NCBI RefSeq assembly: GCF_000429185.2
Contig: NZ_AUBJ02000001.1
Coordinates: 3,658,001 to 3,722,000 of the forward strand
Length of the DNA: 64,000 bases
Direction of reading: 5' to 3'
DNA from: Actinoalloteichus caeruleus DSM 43889
Lineage (GTDB): Bacteria > Actinomycetota > Actinomycetes > Mycobacteriales > Pseudonocardiaceae
Position numbers and translations under genes: made by a program. The notes under the pieces are model-generated. The model did not search any database. It saw only the letters and a program-made list of their open reading frames with translations, and was not told the origin of the DNA. Of this stretch, positions 51,902 to 61,439 are shown one piece after another (within the stretch, counting starts at the first letter, position 1; each line of letters opens with the position of its first letter).

Positions 51902-54766
51902 TCAGCTGGCCTCGGCGATCCGCTGCTCGGCCTCGCGGAGGATCGGCGAACTGGTGGGCCGCAGCAGCTCCTCCGCCCGCCGCCAGGTCGCCAGGGCCAG
52001 CTCCTCGTCGCCGGAGGCCCGGTGGACGTCGCCCAGGCTGATGAGGGCCTTGCCTTCCTGCACCGTCGCCCCGCACCCACCGGCGACGCGCAGCGCCGCC
52101 TCGGCGTAGTCGCGCGCGGCGTCCCACCGCCGGAGTTCACCAGCCAGCTCGGCGAGGTTGTTCAACGCGACCGCCTCGTGGAAGGGCCGCCCGGTGATCC
52201 GGTACAGCTCCCGAACGGCCAGGCACCGGGCGAAGGCGGAGTCGAGACGCCCCTCGTTCTGGTCGAGGAGGGCGAGGTTGTTCAACGCCATCGCCTGCCC
52301 GGCCACGTCCCCCAACTCGCGGTAGAGGGTGAGCGTCCGCTCGCCGACCGATCTCGCCTCCTCGAACAGCCCGAGCTGGACCCGGACCGTGAAGAGGTCG
52401 GCGACGGTCGCCGCCACCAGCTCCGGCCCGGCCAGCTCCTCGGCGATCTCGGACGCCGCCACCGCGCGGTCCAGCGCGGCCGGCAGTCCGGTGGAACCGT
52501 AGAGCGCCACGCTCACCTGTCCCCGCAGCATCAGGCACTCCCCCAGCCTGTCGCCGTCCTGCCTGGCCGCCGCGAGTCCCCGTTCGAAGAGCCCGCCCGC
52601 CTCGTCGAGCAGGTGCCGGAAACGGACGTAGGGCATGAGGGACCAGATGAGCCGCCAGACGCGGCGGTGCTCACCGAGGGCTTCCGCCGTCGCCACGGCT
52701 TGCCCCAGGTTGGCCCACTCCCGGTCGTACCAGCTGACGGCGTCGCCCAGCTCCGGCAGTTCGACCTCCGGTGCCAGCGGTTCGAGCCTGACCGGCTGGC
52801 TGGACAGCTGGAGTGCCTCCCGCGCCCGCTCACTGGCGGCCAGGTAGTAGGCGACCATGCGGTGCCGGGGCGAGGAGCCGGGACCGGTGTCGGGCACGTC
52901 GAGCTGGCGGGCGTAGAGCCGCAGCAGGTCGTGCGCGCCGACCCGGTCGGGGGTGACCCGGTCGACCAGGTGCCGGGAGGCCAGTTCGTCGACCACCACG
53001 CTGACCTCCCGTACGGGGCGCCCCGCCATCGCCGCGAGGACGTGGTCGGTCATCTCCGACCCGGGATGGGCTCCCACCAGGCGGAAGACGTCAGCGTGGT
53101 CGGGTGGCAGGTCCCGGTAGGACACGTCGAAGGCCCCCCGGACACTGATCTCGTCGTCCTCCACGGCCAGTCGGACGAGCCGGTCCCGCTCGTCACCGAG
53201 CTCGGAGAGCAGGGTGGCGAGCCCCGACCCGCCGCCCGCGATGATCCGCGCGGCCACGATCCGGAGCGCCAGCGGCAGCCCACCGCAGAGCCGCACCAGC
53301 TCGACCACGGTGTCGGTGTTCGTCCCGTCGATCTCGCCGCCGACGTCCCGAAGGGCACCCGCCAGCAGTTCGACCGCGTCGTCCTCGGCCAGCATGCCGA
53401 GCGGCAGGAGCGCGGCTCCGCTGCGCACCACCAACCCCTCCAGGCGTCGCCTGCTCGTGACCAGCACGAGGCAGTCCCGGCCCGCCGGCAGGAGGGGGAG
53501 GACCTGTTCGGTGCTCGCGGCGTCGTCGAACACCAGCAGCAGCCGGCGGTCGGCGGCCGAGGACCGGAATGCCGCGGCGCGCTCCGCCACCCCGGCGGGC
53601 ACGTCCCGGTCGCGGACGCCCAGTCCCACCAACAGCTGCCGGAGGGCGGAGTCGGGTGGCACCGGGCCGTTCCGCCCGTCGGCCCCACCGAGGTGCACGA
53701 AGAGCTGCCCGTCGGGGTAGTGGTGGCGCACGCGGTGCGCCCAGGTCACCGCCAGGGCGCTCTTCCCCGCTCCCGGCGGCCCCGCGAGCACCACGATCCG
53801 GGGGCCGGAGCCCGCACGCTCCGCCTCGGTCGGACGTCGGCGTTCCCACAGTTCGCGCAGCCTCGCCAGCTCCCGTGCCCGTCCCGTGAAGCCACCGACC
53901 TCCGGGGGCAGCTGGCGGGGGGCGGCCGCGTCGCGGCCAGCGGCGATCGCCGGCCGGTTCCCCGACCCGAGCAGCAGCGGGTCGTCCCGCAGTACCCGTT
54001 CGTAGGTCCGCTGGAGGTGGGGCGAGGGGTCGACGCCGAACTCCTCGCGCAACCGCCGTCGGATGTCCTGGTAGCGGGCCACCGCGTCCGCCCGGCGACC
54101 GAGCCGGTACAGGGCGACCAGGAGGTGCGCGGCCATCCGTTCCCGGAGCGGATGCTCGTCCAACAGGCGGACGAGTTCCGCGGTGACCAGTCCCTCCCGG
54201 CCGAGTTCCAGGTCGGCTGCGACCCGCTGCTCGACGAGGTCGAGGCGGAACTCCTCGATGGAGTGGGCCATCGAGCCGAGCACGCCCTCGTCGGAGAGGT
54301 CGCCCAGGCTCGGTCCCCGCCACAGCTTGAGCGCCTGGCGGAGCAGCCTGGCCCGCCGGTCCGGCCCCGGGGCGTCGTCGGCGTCGGCACCGGCCGACGC
54401 CGCCAGGTCACGAGCGCGCACCAGGTCGATCAGGGCGCCGTCCACCTCGATCCGGTAGCCGGGGGGCTTGGTGCGGATGTCGGCCGGGGAATCCCCGGGG
54501 AGGGCCGCCAGTTGCCTGCGCAGCCGCGAGACGTAGCCGTGCAGGATGGTGCGCGCGCTCGCGGGTGGGGAGTGTCCCCACAGCATCTCCGCGATGCGCT
54601 CGGTGGGGACCACGGTGCCCCGGTTCAGCAACAGCAGCGCGAGGACACTCCGCACCGCCCGGCTCCCGAGCGGCACCGGCCGCCCGTCCACGGTGACCTC
54701 GACCGGACCGAGCAGGAGGAAACGCGCTCCTGGTTGCCCGCCGGGGGTGTCGTCGCCGTTCAGCAC
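51902..54766 (-). CDS. AfsR/SARP-family transcription activator with NB-ARC and TPR domains
   Basis: Large regulator of 954 residues. The N-terminal OmpR-like DNA-binding domain (residues 15-95, with LLLLNRGTVVPTERIAEMLW) and the BTAD domain (about 100-245, ending RLREEFGVDPSPHLQ) define a SARP. A STAND ATPase region follows with Walker A AGPPGAGKSA and Walker B LLLVFDD. The C-terminal ~350 residues are TPR-like helical repeats. Members activate antibiotic clusters or respond to nutrient signals, often under kinase control. No biosynthetic cluster is beside it, so its targets are unknown. GTG at 54766. Confidence 0.92.
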   Translation of the reverse strand: MLNGDDTPGGQPGARFLLLGPVEVTVDGRPVPLGSRAVRSVLALLLLNRGTVVPTERIAEMLWGHSPPASARTILHGYVSRLRRQLAALPGDSPADIRTKPPGYRIEVDGALIDLVRARDLAASAGADADDAPGPDRRARLLRQALKLWRGPSLGDLSDEGVLGSMAHSIEEFRLDLVEQRVAADLELGREGLVTAELVRLLDEHPLRERMAAHLLVALYRLGRRADAVARYQDIRRRLREEFGVDPSPHLQRTYERVLRDDPLLLGSGNRPAIAAGRDAAAPRQLPPEVGGFTGRARELARLRELWERRRPTEAERAGSGPRIVVLAGPPGAGKSALAVTWAHRVRHHYPDGQLFVHLGGADGRNGPVPPDSALRQLLVGLGVRDRDVPAGVAERAAAFRSSAADRRLLLVFDDAASTEQVLPLLPAGRDCLVLVTSRRRLEGLVVRSGAALLPLGMLAEDDAVELLAGALRDVGGEIDGTNTDTVVELVRLCGGLPLALRIVAARIIAGGGSGLATLLSELGDERDRLVRLAVEDDEISVRGAFDVSYRDLPPDHADVFRLVGAHPGSEMTDHVLAAMAGRPVREVSVVVDELASRHLVDRVTPDRVGAHDLLRLYARQLDVPDTGPGSSPRHRMVAYYLAASERAREALQLSSQPVRLEPLAPEVELPELGDAVSWYDREWANLGQAVATAEALGEHRRVWRLIWSLMPYVRFRHLLDEAGGLFERGLAAARQDGDRLGECLMLRGQVSVALYGSTGLPAALDRAVAASEIAEELAGPELVAATVADLFTVRVQLGLFEEARSVGERTLTLYRELGDVAGQAMALNNLALLDQNEGRLDSAFARCLAVRELYRITGRPFHEAVALNNLAELAGELRRWDAARDYAEAALRVAGGCGATVQEGKALISLGDVHRASGDEELALATWRRAEELLRPTSSPILREAEQRIAEAS

Positions 54767-55160
54767 CGCCTCGTCGCCTCCATCGCCGCCTTCGGGCGGA
54801 CGGACCCGCTCCCCCGCCTCGATTCGACAACGTAGGCGTTCGCCGAACTCCCCGTGATCGCTTCACCGTACTGACCGGCGCTGGGGCGATGGCAGGGGTG
54901 CGCTCCGAGGGGTCGGCCGGTGGTCCCGGTTCGACGCCGGCCGGTGCCGCGTGGACGACGCGCGGTCTCCGACCGCTGGTGCCCACCTCCCGAGGTGAAC
55001 CTCACCCGGAAGAAGGGTGTTCATCGCCCAAGGCGGTCCGATGTCGACCTCTCACGCCTCCCTGACGCACGGCGTGTCCCCAGGTGGGGGCCGCTACCAC
55101 CCTTATGGGTGATCCAAACCGGCTACTGTCGACTCGTTGACATCCTGGCGTGGAGGGCAC
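54767..55160. promoter_or_regulatory. Divergent promoter region between SARP and ADP-ribosylglycohydrolase genes
   Basis: About 390 bases without a gene. AT-richer sequence near 54830-54880 and 55090-55145 probably holds the two divergent promoters. GGAGGG before the GTG at 55161 is the ribosome binding site of the right-hand gene. Confidence 0.4.
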
Positions 55161-56255
55161 GTGGCTACAGCGACCACCGTGGTCGACCGGGCTGCGGGCT
55201 GCCTGTTGGGCGGAGCGCTGGGCGACGCGCTCGGCGCCCCGGTCGAGTTCCACCAGCTCGCGGAGATCCGCCGGCGTCACGGGCAGGACGGCGTCACCGA
55301 ACCGCCCAAGCCAGCCCTGATCAGTGACGACACCCAACTCACCCTCTTCACCGCCGAGGGCTACCTGAGCGCGTGGGTGCGGGGGAAGCACCTCCAGATC
55401 TGGGACCCGGCCCGTGAGGTGTGGAGCGGCTATCGGCGTTGGCTTCGAACCCAACAGCGCAAGCGCCCGGAACGCGACGCGGTGGGGCTGCTCGCCGATC
55501 CCCGGCTCTACGCCAGGCGCGCTCCCGGACTGGCCTGCCTCCGCGCCCTCTCCAGCGCCGAACCCCCCACCCAGGGCGAGCAGTACCAGCGGGCGAACGG
55601 GTGCAGCGGCGTGGTGCGCGCCGCTCCGGCCGGGTTCGCGCCAACGGGAGAACTCGCCTACGAGATGGGGTGCGAGTTCGCCGCCCTCACCCACGGCCAC
55701 CCGGCGGCCTGGGCCCCCGCCGGTGCGCTCGCGCTCCTCGTGCACCTGGTGGCGGTACGCCGGCGGTCGCTGCCCGACGCCGTGGACCAGGTGACGGGAC
55801 GAGTGCTGCGGGACCACCCCGACACCGCGGAGAGCCTGGCCTCGGCCGTCCGCCTCGCCGAACGGGATCTCGGGGCCGCCCGCGCGTCCCTGGAGGCGCG
55901 GGCGTTCGGCCGGGCACCCACCGAGGGCGGCCCCGGCGCGGAGTCGGTGATGGGTCTCGGTCCCGGCTGGGTGGGATCGCAGGCGCTGGCCATCGCCGTG
56001 TACTCGGCGCTCACCCACCGCAGGGCGGCGCAGTTCCCGGACGCGTTGCGGCTGGCGGTCAACCACTCCGGCGACAGCGACTCGACAGCGAGTCTGACCG
56101 GCAACATCCTCGGGGCCCTGCACGGCACCGCCGTGCTGCCCCGCCCCTGGTTGGCGCGGCTGGAACTCGCGGACGTCATCGAACGCGTGGGCCACGACCT
56201 CGGGGCCACCTGCGCCGGTGACACCTTCGAGGAGCAGCGCTACCTGGTCGCCTGA
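55161..56255 (+). CDS. ADP-ribosylglycohydrolase family protein
   Basis: Protein of 364 residues of the DraG/ARH family, which removes ADP-ribose from proteins or other molecules. The N-terminal motif DRAAGCLLGGALGDALGAPVEF, the metal-site motif SDDTQLTLFTAEG, and the C-terminal NHSGDSDSTASLTGNILGAL with its metal-binding aspartates are intact. GTG at 55161 has GGAGGG upstream. It stands alone; no ADP-ribosyltransferase is adjacent, so the substrate is unknown. Confidence 0.92.
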   Translation: MATATTVVDRAAGCLLGGALGDALGAPVEFHQLAEIRRRHGQDGVTEPPKPALISDDTQLTLFTAEGYLSAWVRGKHLQIWDPAREVWSGYRRWLRTQQRKRPERDAVGLLADPRLYARRAPGLACLRALSSAEPPTQGEQYQRANGCSGVVRAAPAGFAPTGELAYEMGCEFAALTHGHPAAWAPAGALALLVHLVAVRRRSLPDAVDQVTGRVLRDHPDTAESLASAVRLAERDLGAARASLEARAFGRAPTEGGPGAESVMGLGPGWVGSQALAIAVYSALTHRRAAQFPDALRLAVNHSGDSDSTASLTGNILGALHGTAVLPRPWLARLELADVIERVGHDLGATCAGDTFEEQRYLVA

Positions 56256-56363
56256 CACGGAGGCCACGGGCCGCCACACCACACCGGGCGGTCCGACGAG
56301 CGGCCCCGGGGCGGTGGGCACGCCACCCAACACGCCGGGTCTGACCGACCTGACGACCGAGGG

Positions 56364-56418
56364 CCGTGGGCCCCCGCCATCCCGGCCGGACGCCAGGAAC
56401 GCGCGGGAGCCCACGGCC
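56364..56418. terminator. Bulged hairpin between ADP-ribosylglycohydrolase gene and ectD
   Basis: GCCGTGGGC at 56364-56372 pairs with GCCCACGGC at 56410-56418, and CCCCGC with GCGGG extends the stem beyond a one-base bulge. It lies between two convergent genes and can serve both. Confidence 0.55.
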
Positions 56419-56440
56419 CCGGGTCAACGTGGTGCCGACG

Positions 56441-57346
56441 TCACCGGGACAACGGGGTGAAGTCGGACCGGTTCGCCACGAAGGGCGGACGCGGCTGCGG
56501 AGCGGCGAACGGCTCCACCGGGGTGTTGTCCACGCTGTTGAACACGATGAAGATGTTCGAGCGGGGGAACGGCGTGATGTTGCTGCCCGAGCCGTGCATC
56601 GAGTTGGAGTCGAACATCAGCGCGGAGCCGGCCGGGCCGGTGAACTGCTCGATCCCGTGCTCCGCCGCGAGCTTGCTGATGCTGTCCTGGTCGGGGACGC
56701 CGATCTCCTGCTCCTTGAGGGACTCCTTGTAGTGGTCGTCCGGGGTGGCCCCGACGCAGGAGACGAACGTCCGGTGGGCGCCGGGCATCAGCATCAGACC
56801 ACCGTTGAACGGGTAGTTGTCGGTCAACGCGATGGAGATGCTCACCGCTCGCATCCTCGGCATCCCGTCCTCGGCGTGCCACGTCTCGAAGTCCGAGTGC
56901 CAGTAGAAGCCTCGTCCCTTGAAACCCGGCATGTAGTTCACGCGGCTCTGGTGCACGTAGACGTCCGAGCCGAGGATCTGCCGCGCGCGGTCGAGCACTC
57001 TCGGGTCCGTGGCGAGCCGACCGATCTCCTCGCTGATCTTGTGCACCTCGAAGATCGAGCGGACCTCGTTGGAGGACTTCTCCACCACCGTGCGCTCGTC
57101 CGCCTTCACCTCGGGGTCGGACGAGAGCCGCGTGAGCTCCTGCCAGAACTTCTGCACCTCGGCCGGCGTCAGGAGCCCCTCGACCGTCAGGAAGCCCTTG
57201 TCGTCGTAGGACCGCAAGGTGTCGGCGTCGATCGGCCCGGAGTCCACCCCCGGCCAGGCCACCGGGTCCTCTCGCTTGATCAGCGCCGGCTCCGTCCCGA
57301 CCCGGGTCGGGTAGAGGTCATCGGTCTTCACGTCGGCCACAGTCAT
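56441..57346 (-). CDS. ectD: Ectoine hydroxylase
   Basis: Fe(II)/2-oxoglutarate dioxygenase of 301 residues that converts ectoine to 5-hydroxyectoine. The iron ligands are in FYWHSDFETWH (His-x-Asp) and the distal histidine in SMHGSGSN; the family segment MRAVSISIALTDNYPFNGGLM is intact. ATG at 57346 with TAGGAGG upstream. It is last in ectABCD but separated from ectC by 241 bases, longer than the other gaps, so it may also have its own promoter. Confidence 0.96.
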   Translation of the reverse strand: MTVADVKTDDLYPTRVGTEPALIKREDPVAWPGVDSGPIDADTLRSYDDKGFLTVEGLLTPAEVQKFWQELTRLSSDPEVKADERTVVEKSSNEVRSIFEVHKISEEIGRLATDPRVLDRARQILGSDVYVHQSRVNYMPGFKGRGFYWHSDFETWHAEDGMPRMRAVSISIALTDNYPFNGGLMLMPGAHRTFVSCVGATPDDHYKESLKEQEIGVPDQDSISKLAAEHGIEQFTGPAGSALMFDSNSMHGSGSNITPFPRSNIFIVFNSVDNTPVEPFAAPQPRPPFVANRSDFTPLSR

Positions 57347-57587
57347 GTGATTGCCTCCTAGGCGAATTCCCGATCGGCGACCCGAGGGAAACACGGGTCG
57401 ATCCGCGATGTGGTGGTGGTCCGGGCTCGTCGCTGTTCGGGTCCCGGGACTGGCGTACCGCCGGTCGGCGCCAGGGCGGCACCCGCCCCGCGCCGACCTC
57501 GCGGTCGAAATCCCCACGTCCCGGCATACGGGTCAGGTGGTGGTGGCGTCAACCCCTCTCGTCACTACCGGAGAACCCCGTCCCGGT

Positions 57588-58022
57588 TCACTCGACGTTG
57601 GCCGCTTTCGCTGGTGCCTGCTCGTCCTGCTCCGCCTTCTCCACGATCAGCGGGTACACGCCGTTCTCGTCGTGCACCTCACGCCCGGTGACCGGCGGGT
57701 TGAAGACGCATACCGTCCGGATGTCCGTCCTCGGCCGCACCTGGTGGTGCTCGTGCCCGTCGAGCAAGTACAGGCTGCCCGGAGCCAGCGGGAAGGTCTC
57801 GCCGGTCTCCTTGTTGGTGATTTCCCCTTCACCCTCGACCACAAACACCGCTTCGATGTGGTTCGCGTACCAGAAGTCGTTCACCGTGCCGGCGTAGAGC
57901 GTGGTCTCGTGCACCGAGAACCCGACACCCTCCTTGGCCAGCACGATGCGCTTGCTGCGCCAGTTCGGCGTCTTGATGTCGCGCTCGGTGTCCTCGATCT
58001 CGCTCAATGACCGTACGATCAC
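57588..58022 (-). CDS. ectC: L-Ectoine synthase
   Basis: Cupin-fold enzyme of 144 residues that closes N-gamma-acetyl-diaminobutyrate to ectoine. It has the family start [16 protein letters not shown], the [16 protein letters not shown] strand, the metal/substrate region [14 protein letters not shown] and [11 protein letters not shown], and [20 protein letters not shown] at 58022. It lies 79 bases after ectB. Confidence 0.96.
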   Translation of the reverse strand: MIVRSLSEIEDTERDIKTPNWRSKRIVLAKEGVGFSVHETTLYAGTVNDFWYANHIEAVFVVEGEGEITNKETGETFPLAPGSLYLLDGHEHHQVRPRTDIRTVCVFNPPVTGREVHDENGVYPLIVEKAEQDEQAPAKAANVE

Positions 58023-58101
58023 GTTTGACTCCTTCGACTGTCTCTTCGGGGACGTCCGGCGGGGTGGTACGGCGGGCCCGCGAACGTCGTCGCCTGTCCG
58101 G

Positions 58102-59355
58102 TCAGCTGGCGCTGACGGCCCGCACCGAGTCCACGACGATCCCGAGGCCGCGTTCCAGTTCCTCGTCCGTCACGGTGAGCGGGGGCATCAGCTTGAGCAC
58201 CTCGCCGTTGGGCCCCGAGGTCTCCATCAGCAGCCCCCGTTCGAAGGCCGCCGCGCTGGCCCGACCCGCCAGTGCCGGCTCGTCGAACGCCAGCCCGCGT
58301 GCCAGTCCCCGCCCACGCGATTCCAGGCCCGCCGGCTTCAGCTCCTGGGCCAGCTCCTCGAGGCAACGCCCGATCTGCTCACCCTTGGCCAGGGTGCTCT
58401 TCTCCAGTTTGTCGCTGGTCCAGTACTCCTGGAGCGCCTTGGCGGAGGTCACGAAGGCCGGGTTGTTGCCCCGGAAGGTCCCGTTGTGCTCACCCGGCTC
58501 CCAGACGTCCAGCTCGGGGCGGAGCAGGGTCAGCGCCATCGGGAGGCCGTAGCCGCCGATCGACTTCGAGAGGCAGACGATGTCCGGCTGGATACCGGCG
58601 ATCTCGAAGCTGAAGAAGGGGCCGGTACGGCCGCAGCCCATCTGCACGTCGTCGACGATGAGCAGGATCCCGTGCCGCTTGCACAGGTCGGCGAGGGCTC
58701 GCAGCCACTCCGCCCTGGCGACGTTGATGCCGCCCTCGCCCTGAACCGTCTCCACGATGACCGCCGCCGGCTCGTTGAGCCCGCTCCCGCTGTCCTCCAG
58801 CAACCGCTCGAACCAGATGAAGTCCGGTGTCTGGCCGTCCAGGTAGTGGTCGTAGGGCATGGGGGTGGCGTGCACCAGCGGGATCCCCGCGCCGCCCCGC
58901 TTCATGGAGTTCCCCGTGACCGAGAGCGCGCCTAGCGTCATCCCGTGGAAGGCGTTGGTGAAGTTGATGATGGACTCACGCCCGGTCACCTTGCGCGCGA
59001 GCTTCAGCGCGGACTCCACCGAGTTGGCACCGGTCGGGCCGGGGAACTGCACCTTGTAGTCGAGGTTCCTCGGCTCGAGGACGACCCGTTTGAAGGTTTC
59101 GAGGAAGTCCCGTTTGGCGACGGTCTGCATGTCGAGACCGTGCGTCACCCCGTCCCGCCGGATGTAGTCGATCAGTGCCTCCTTGAACACGGGATTGTTG
59201 TGCCCGTAGTTCAGGGCGCCGGCACCGGCGAAGAAGTCCAGATACGGCTTGCCGTTCTCGTCGAAGAGTTCGCTACCGAGCGCACGGTCGAATACCGTCG
59301 GCCAGGTACGGCTATAGCTGCGAACCTCGGATTCCAGACTCTCGAAGACGTTCAC
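58102..59355 (-). CDS. ectB: Diaminobutyrate-2-oxoglutarate transaminase
   Basis: PLP aminotransferase of 417 residues that makes L-2,4-diaminobutyrate from aspartate semialdehyde. The PLP lysine is in [10 protein letters not shown]; other class III motifs are the [16 protein letters not shown] segment, [12 protein letters not shown] and [15 protein letters not shown] at 59355. First step of ectoine synthesis; 139 bases after ectA. Confidence 0.96.
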   Translation of the reverse strand: MNVFESLESEVRSYSRTWPTVFDRALGSELFDENGKPYLDFFAGAGALNYGHNNPVFKEALIDYIRRDGVTHGLDMQTVAKRDFLETFKRVVLEPRNLDYKVQFPGPTGANSVESALKLARKVTGRESIINFTNAFHGMTLGALSVTGNSMKRGGAGIPLVHATPMPYDHYLDGQTPDFIWFERLLEDSGSGLNEPAAVIVETVQGEGGINVARAEWLRALADLCKRHGILLIVDDVQMGCGRTGPFFSFEIAGIQPDIVCLSKSIGGYGLPMALTLLRPELDVWEPGEHNGTFRGNNPAFVTSAKALQEYWTSDKLEKSTLAKGEQIGRCLEELAQELKPAGLESRGRGLARGLAFDEPALAGRASAAAFERGLLMETSGPNGEVLKLMPPLTVTDEELERGLGIVVDSVRAVSAS

Positions 59356-59494
59356 GATTCTCCGTCCGTTCTAGGATTGCGATATCTGCACCGGCGGCGA
59401 CGGACTCACCCGGCGGGAGGCCGTGCGACAACGTCGCTCCCGTGACCGGTAATCGCTTCATCGATCTTGGTCGCTGTCTTGGGTGACCGGCGGG

Positions 59495-60040
59495 TCAGGT
59501 TCCGGAGGAGGCGGGGCGGAAGGGACCGATGCGGTACAGGTCCTCGCCCTCGTGCGAGTCCGGGAAGGAGTCGGCCGGGAAGAGCTCCCGTCGCTCGAGT
59601 TCGGTGCCGCGGTTCCTGGCCAGCGCGGTGAACAACCGGATGGACGCCGTGTTGTCCGGGGTGATCGTCGTCTCGAGGTAGCGGACCCCGGTGTGGGTGA
59701 CCCGGTCCACGAGCTCGCGGAGCATGCCGCCGGCCAGTCCGCGACCTCGGTGGCGCTCGTCGACGGCGACCTGCCACACCATGATCGTGTCCGGCGCGTC
59801 CGGGCGCACGTAGCCGCTGACGAATCCGCCGACCGCGCCGTCCACGCGAGCGACGACGGATGTCCGGGAGAAGTCACGACACCACAGCACGTAGGCGTAG
59901 GACGAGTTCAGGTCCAGCACCCCGGAATCGCGCGCGAGGCGCCACATGGCGGATCCGTCCGACACATTCGGCGATTCGATCGCCACCTGCGCCACTGACC
60001 CACTTCCGCTGCTTTCAGAATTCGGGTGTGCCGTGGTCAT
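59495..60040 (-). CDS. ectA: L-2,4-Diaminobutyric acid acetyltransferase
   Basis: GNAT acetyltransferase of 181 residues that acetylates diaminobutyrate. The acetyl-CoA loop is VDERHRGRGLAGGML, preceded by IMVWQVAV; DLNSSYAYVLWCRDFS is the EctA signature. ATG at 60040. No good ribosome binding site is visible upstream, and TAGGTT lies 8 bases before the ATG, so a leaderless transcript is possible. First gene of ectABCD, behind an AT-rich control region. Confidence 0.95.
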   Translation of the reverse strand: MTTAHPNSESSGSGSVAQVAIESPNVSDGSAMWRLARDSGVLDLNSSYAYVLWCRDFSRTSVVARVDGAVGGFVSGYVRPDAPDTIMVWQVAVDERHRGRGLAGGMLRELVDRVTHTGVRYLETTITPDNTASIRLFTALARNRGTELERRELFPADSFPDSHEGEDLYRIGPFRPASSGT

Positions 60041-60821
60041 AATTTGTCAACCTAACAGAGGTCCCGTTTCCCGGCAGATCTGCGAATGCGCGACCCGGCA
60101 TCTACCAGTGGATTCACAGAAAACGGCGTGACAAGAAGCACATTAACCTTGATTTAACACGGCCAATTGTGCTAGGCTGCGCCGGCGTTCATCGGCCGGG
60201 TGACTGCTCTCCCCATGAACGGGTGACGTTTGTGTTCTCATACCGCACATCGCGCCCACGGAGCGTGATGTTTCACTGATCAACTCACCGTAGGACGGAT
60301 CTTCCCGCACCGCATCTCCTGAATGGGCGAGTCGGTACCCCGGTATGGGCCAGCGCGGGCCGGCCACCCGCGAGCGACCGGTCGCCCCGACGGTCCTGAT
60401 CCCGGCACCGCCGGCGCCCGGGAGCCGCCACGGGCACGGCCGCGCCGGGGTGGGCGACAGGTCCGCGCCCCGGCTGCGGAACACCTCCACGGTGACTCGG
60501 CGGACCGCCCGGCCCGCACCGGCGGGATGTCGACCCGTGCGGGCACCGGCGTGGGCGTTGGCACCGGCGTGGCGGCGCCCCGGTCGCGGGCGCGCCTCGC
60601 CTCGCGGTGAGGTGGTGAGCTGCCGAGGAGCGCGACCAGGGTGCGGGCCGCGACCGCGCTCGGGCCGGCGGTGGGCCGGAGCGGGAACGGAAACGGGGGC
60701 GACCTCGGGGAGCGCCCGGAACCGGCGGACGACCCGAACGGGCCGGGGACAGCCGCGTGGCGAGTGGTCCCCGGGCGCACCCGGTGCGGCCGTCGCGCCC
60801 CGAATGCCCTCTGACCAGCGA
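60041..60821. promoter_or_regulatory. Upstream region of the ect operon
   Basis: The first ~280 bases (60041-60320) are unusually AT-rich and should hold the osmotically controlled ect promoter. The remaining part up to the tRNA is GC-rich with no supported gene; open frames there are Arg/Pro/Gly-rich. A plus-strand TTGATT...TAGGCT pair at about 60150-60179 resembles a sigma-70-type promoter but faces no gene. Confidence 0.45.
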
Positions 60822-60897
60822 TGGAGCCGACGAGGGGACTCGAACCCCTAACCACTCGCTTACAAGGCGAGTGCTCTGCCAGTTGAGCTACGTCGGC
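60822..60897 (-). tRNA. tRNA-Thr (anticodon TGT)
   Basis: The minus strand folds as a full 76-base cloverleaf: acceptor GCCGACG pairing with CGTCGGC, D arm GCTC...GAGC, anticodon stem CTCGC/GCGAG with loop CTTGTAA (anticodon TGT, reading ACA), T arm with GGTTCGAGTCC, and an encoded CCA end. ACA is a rare codon in such GC-rich genomes. Confidence 0.96.
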
Positions 60898-61439
60898 GGG
60901 TGACCGCGACCCGCCCTGGGGCGTCGCGGTCGCCGAGCACATCGTATCGACACCGCGCACGCCCCCGGAACCGTCCCTTCGATCCACCGGAGACCGGTTC
61001 TCGGGTGGGGCCGCGGGGCCGAGCGTCCGGGAGGAGTGGGCCGGCGACGGGTTCGGCCGCCCGCCGGCGCTCCCCGCGCCACCACCGCCGGTCGCGGTCG
61101 GCTCACCGCCCTGGGAGCCCCGCCACGCCGGTTGCCGCCCGTCCCCGGCGGCGGGACGATCAGGAGCAGGAACAAAGTTCGGCGGTCCACGCGTTGGGCA
61201 CCGACGGGCGCGCGGGGCCGAACCACCCGCGCCGAGGCCATCCCCCGGTTGTCGCAGGTGAGGCGGCCGGGGACCACGTCGACCTAGGGTGGCGCACGCC
61301 ACTACGCGGACCCGCAACGGAGGGGAGCCCGCCGCCGATGTCGTGAGCGGCGTGGTGATCTCAGACCCCTGTCCCGGGTCGACCCCGGTCGGCCACGCCA
61401 GCAGAGACCGAGCAGGCACGAGGTGAAGGAGGCCGGTCC
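60898..61439. other. Intergenic region between tRNA-Thr and the ThrE gene
   Basis: About 540 bases of GC-rich sequence in which I see no gene. The tRNA promoter should lie just right of 60897. A GAAGGAGG ribosome binding site for the exporter gene lies near 61425. Confidence 0.4.

Noticed and set aside
52022-54835. 937-codon plus-strand frame opposite the SARP gene
   Set aside because: It mirrors the SARP coding sequence and gives a His/Arg/Gly/Pro-rich product without domains.
60143-60490. Possible small minus-strand gene upstream of ectA
   Set aside because: It overlaps the AT-rich promoter area, lacks a ribosome binding site, and its product is Arg/Pro/Gly-rich without motifs.
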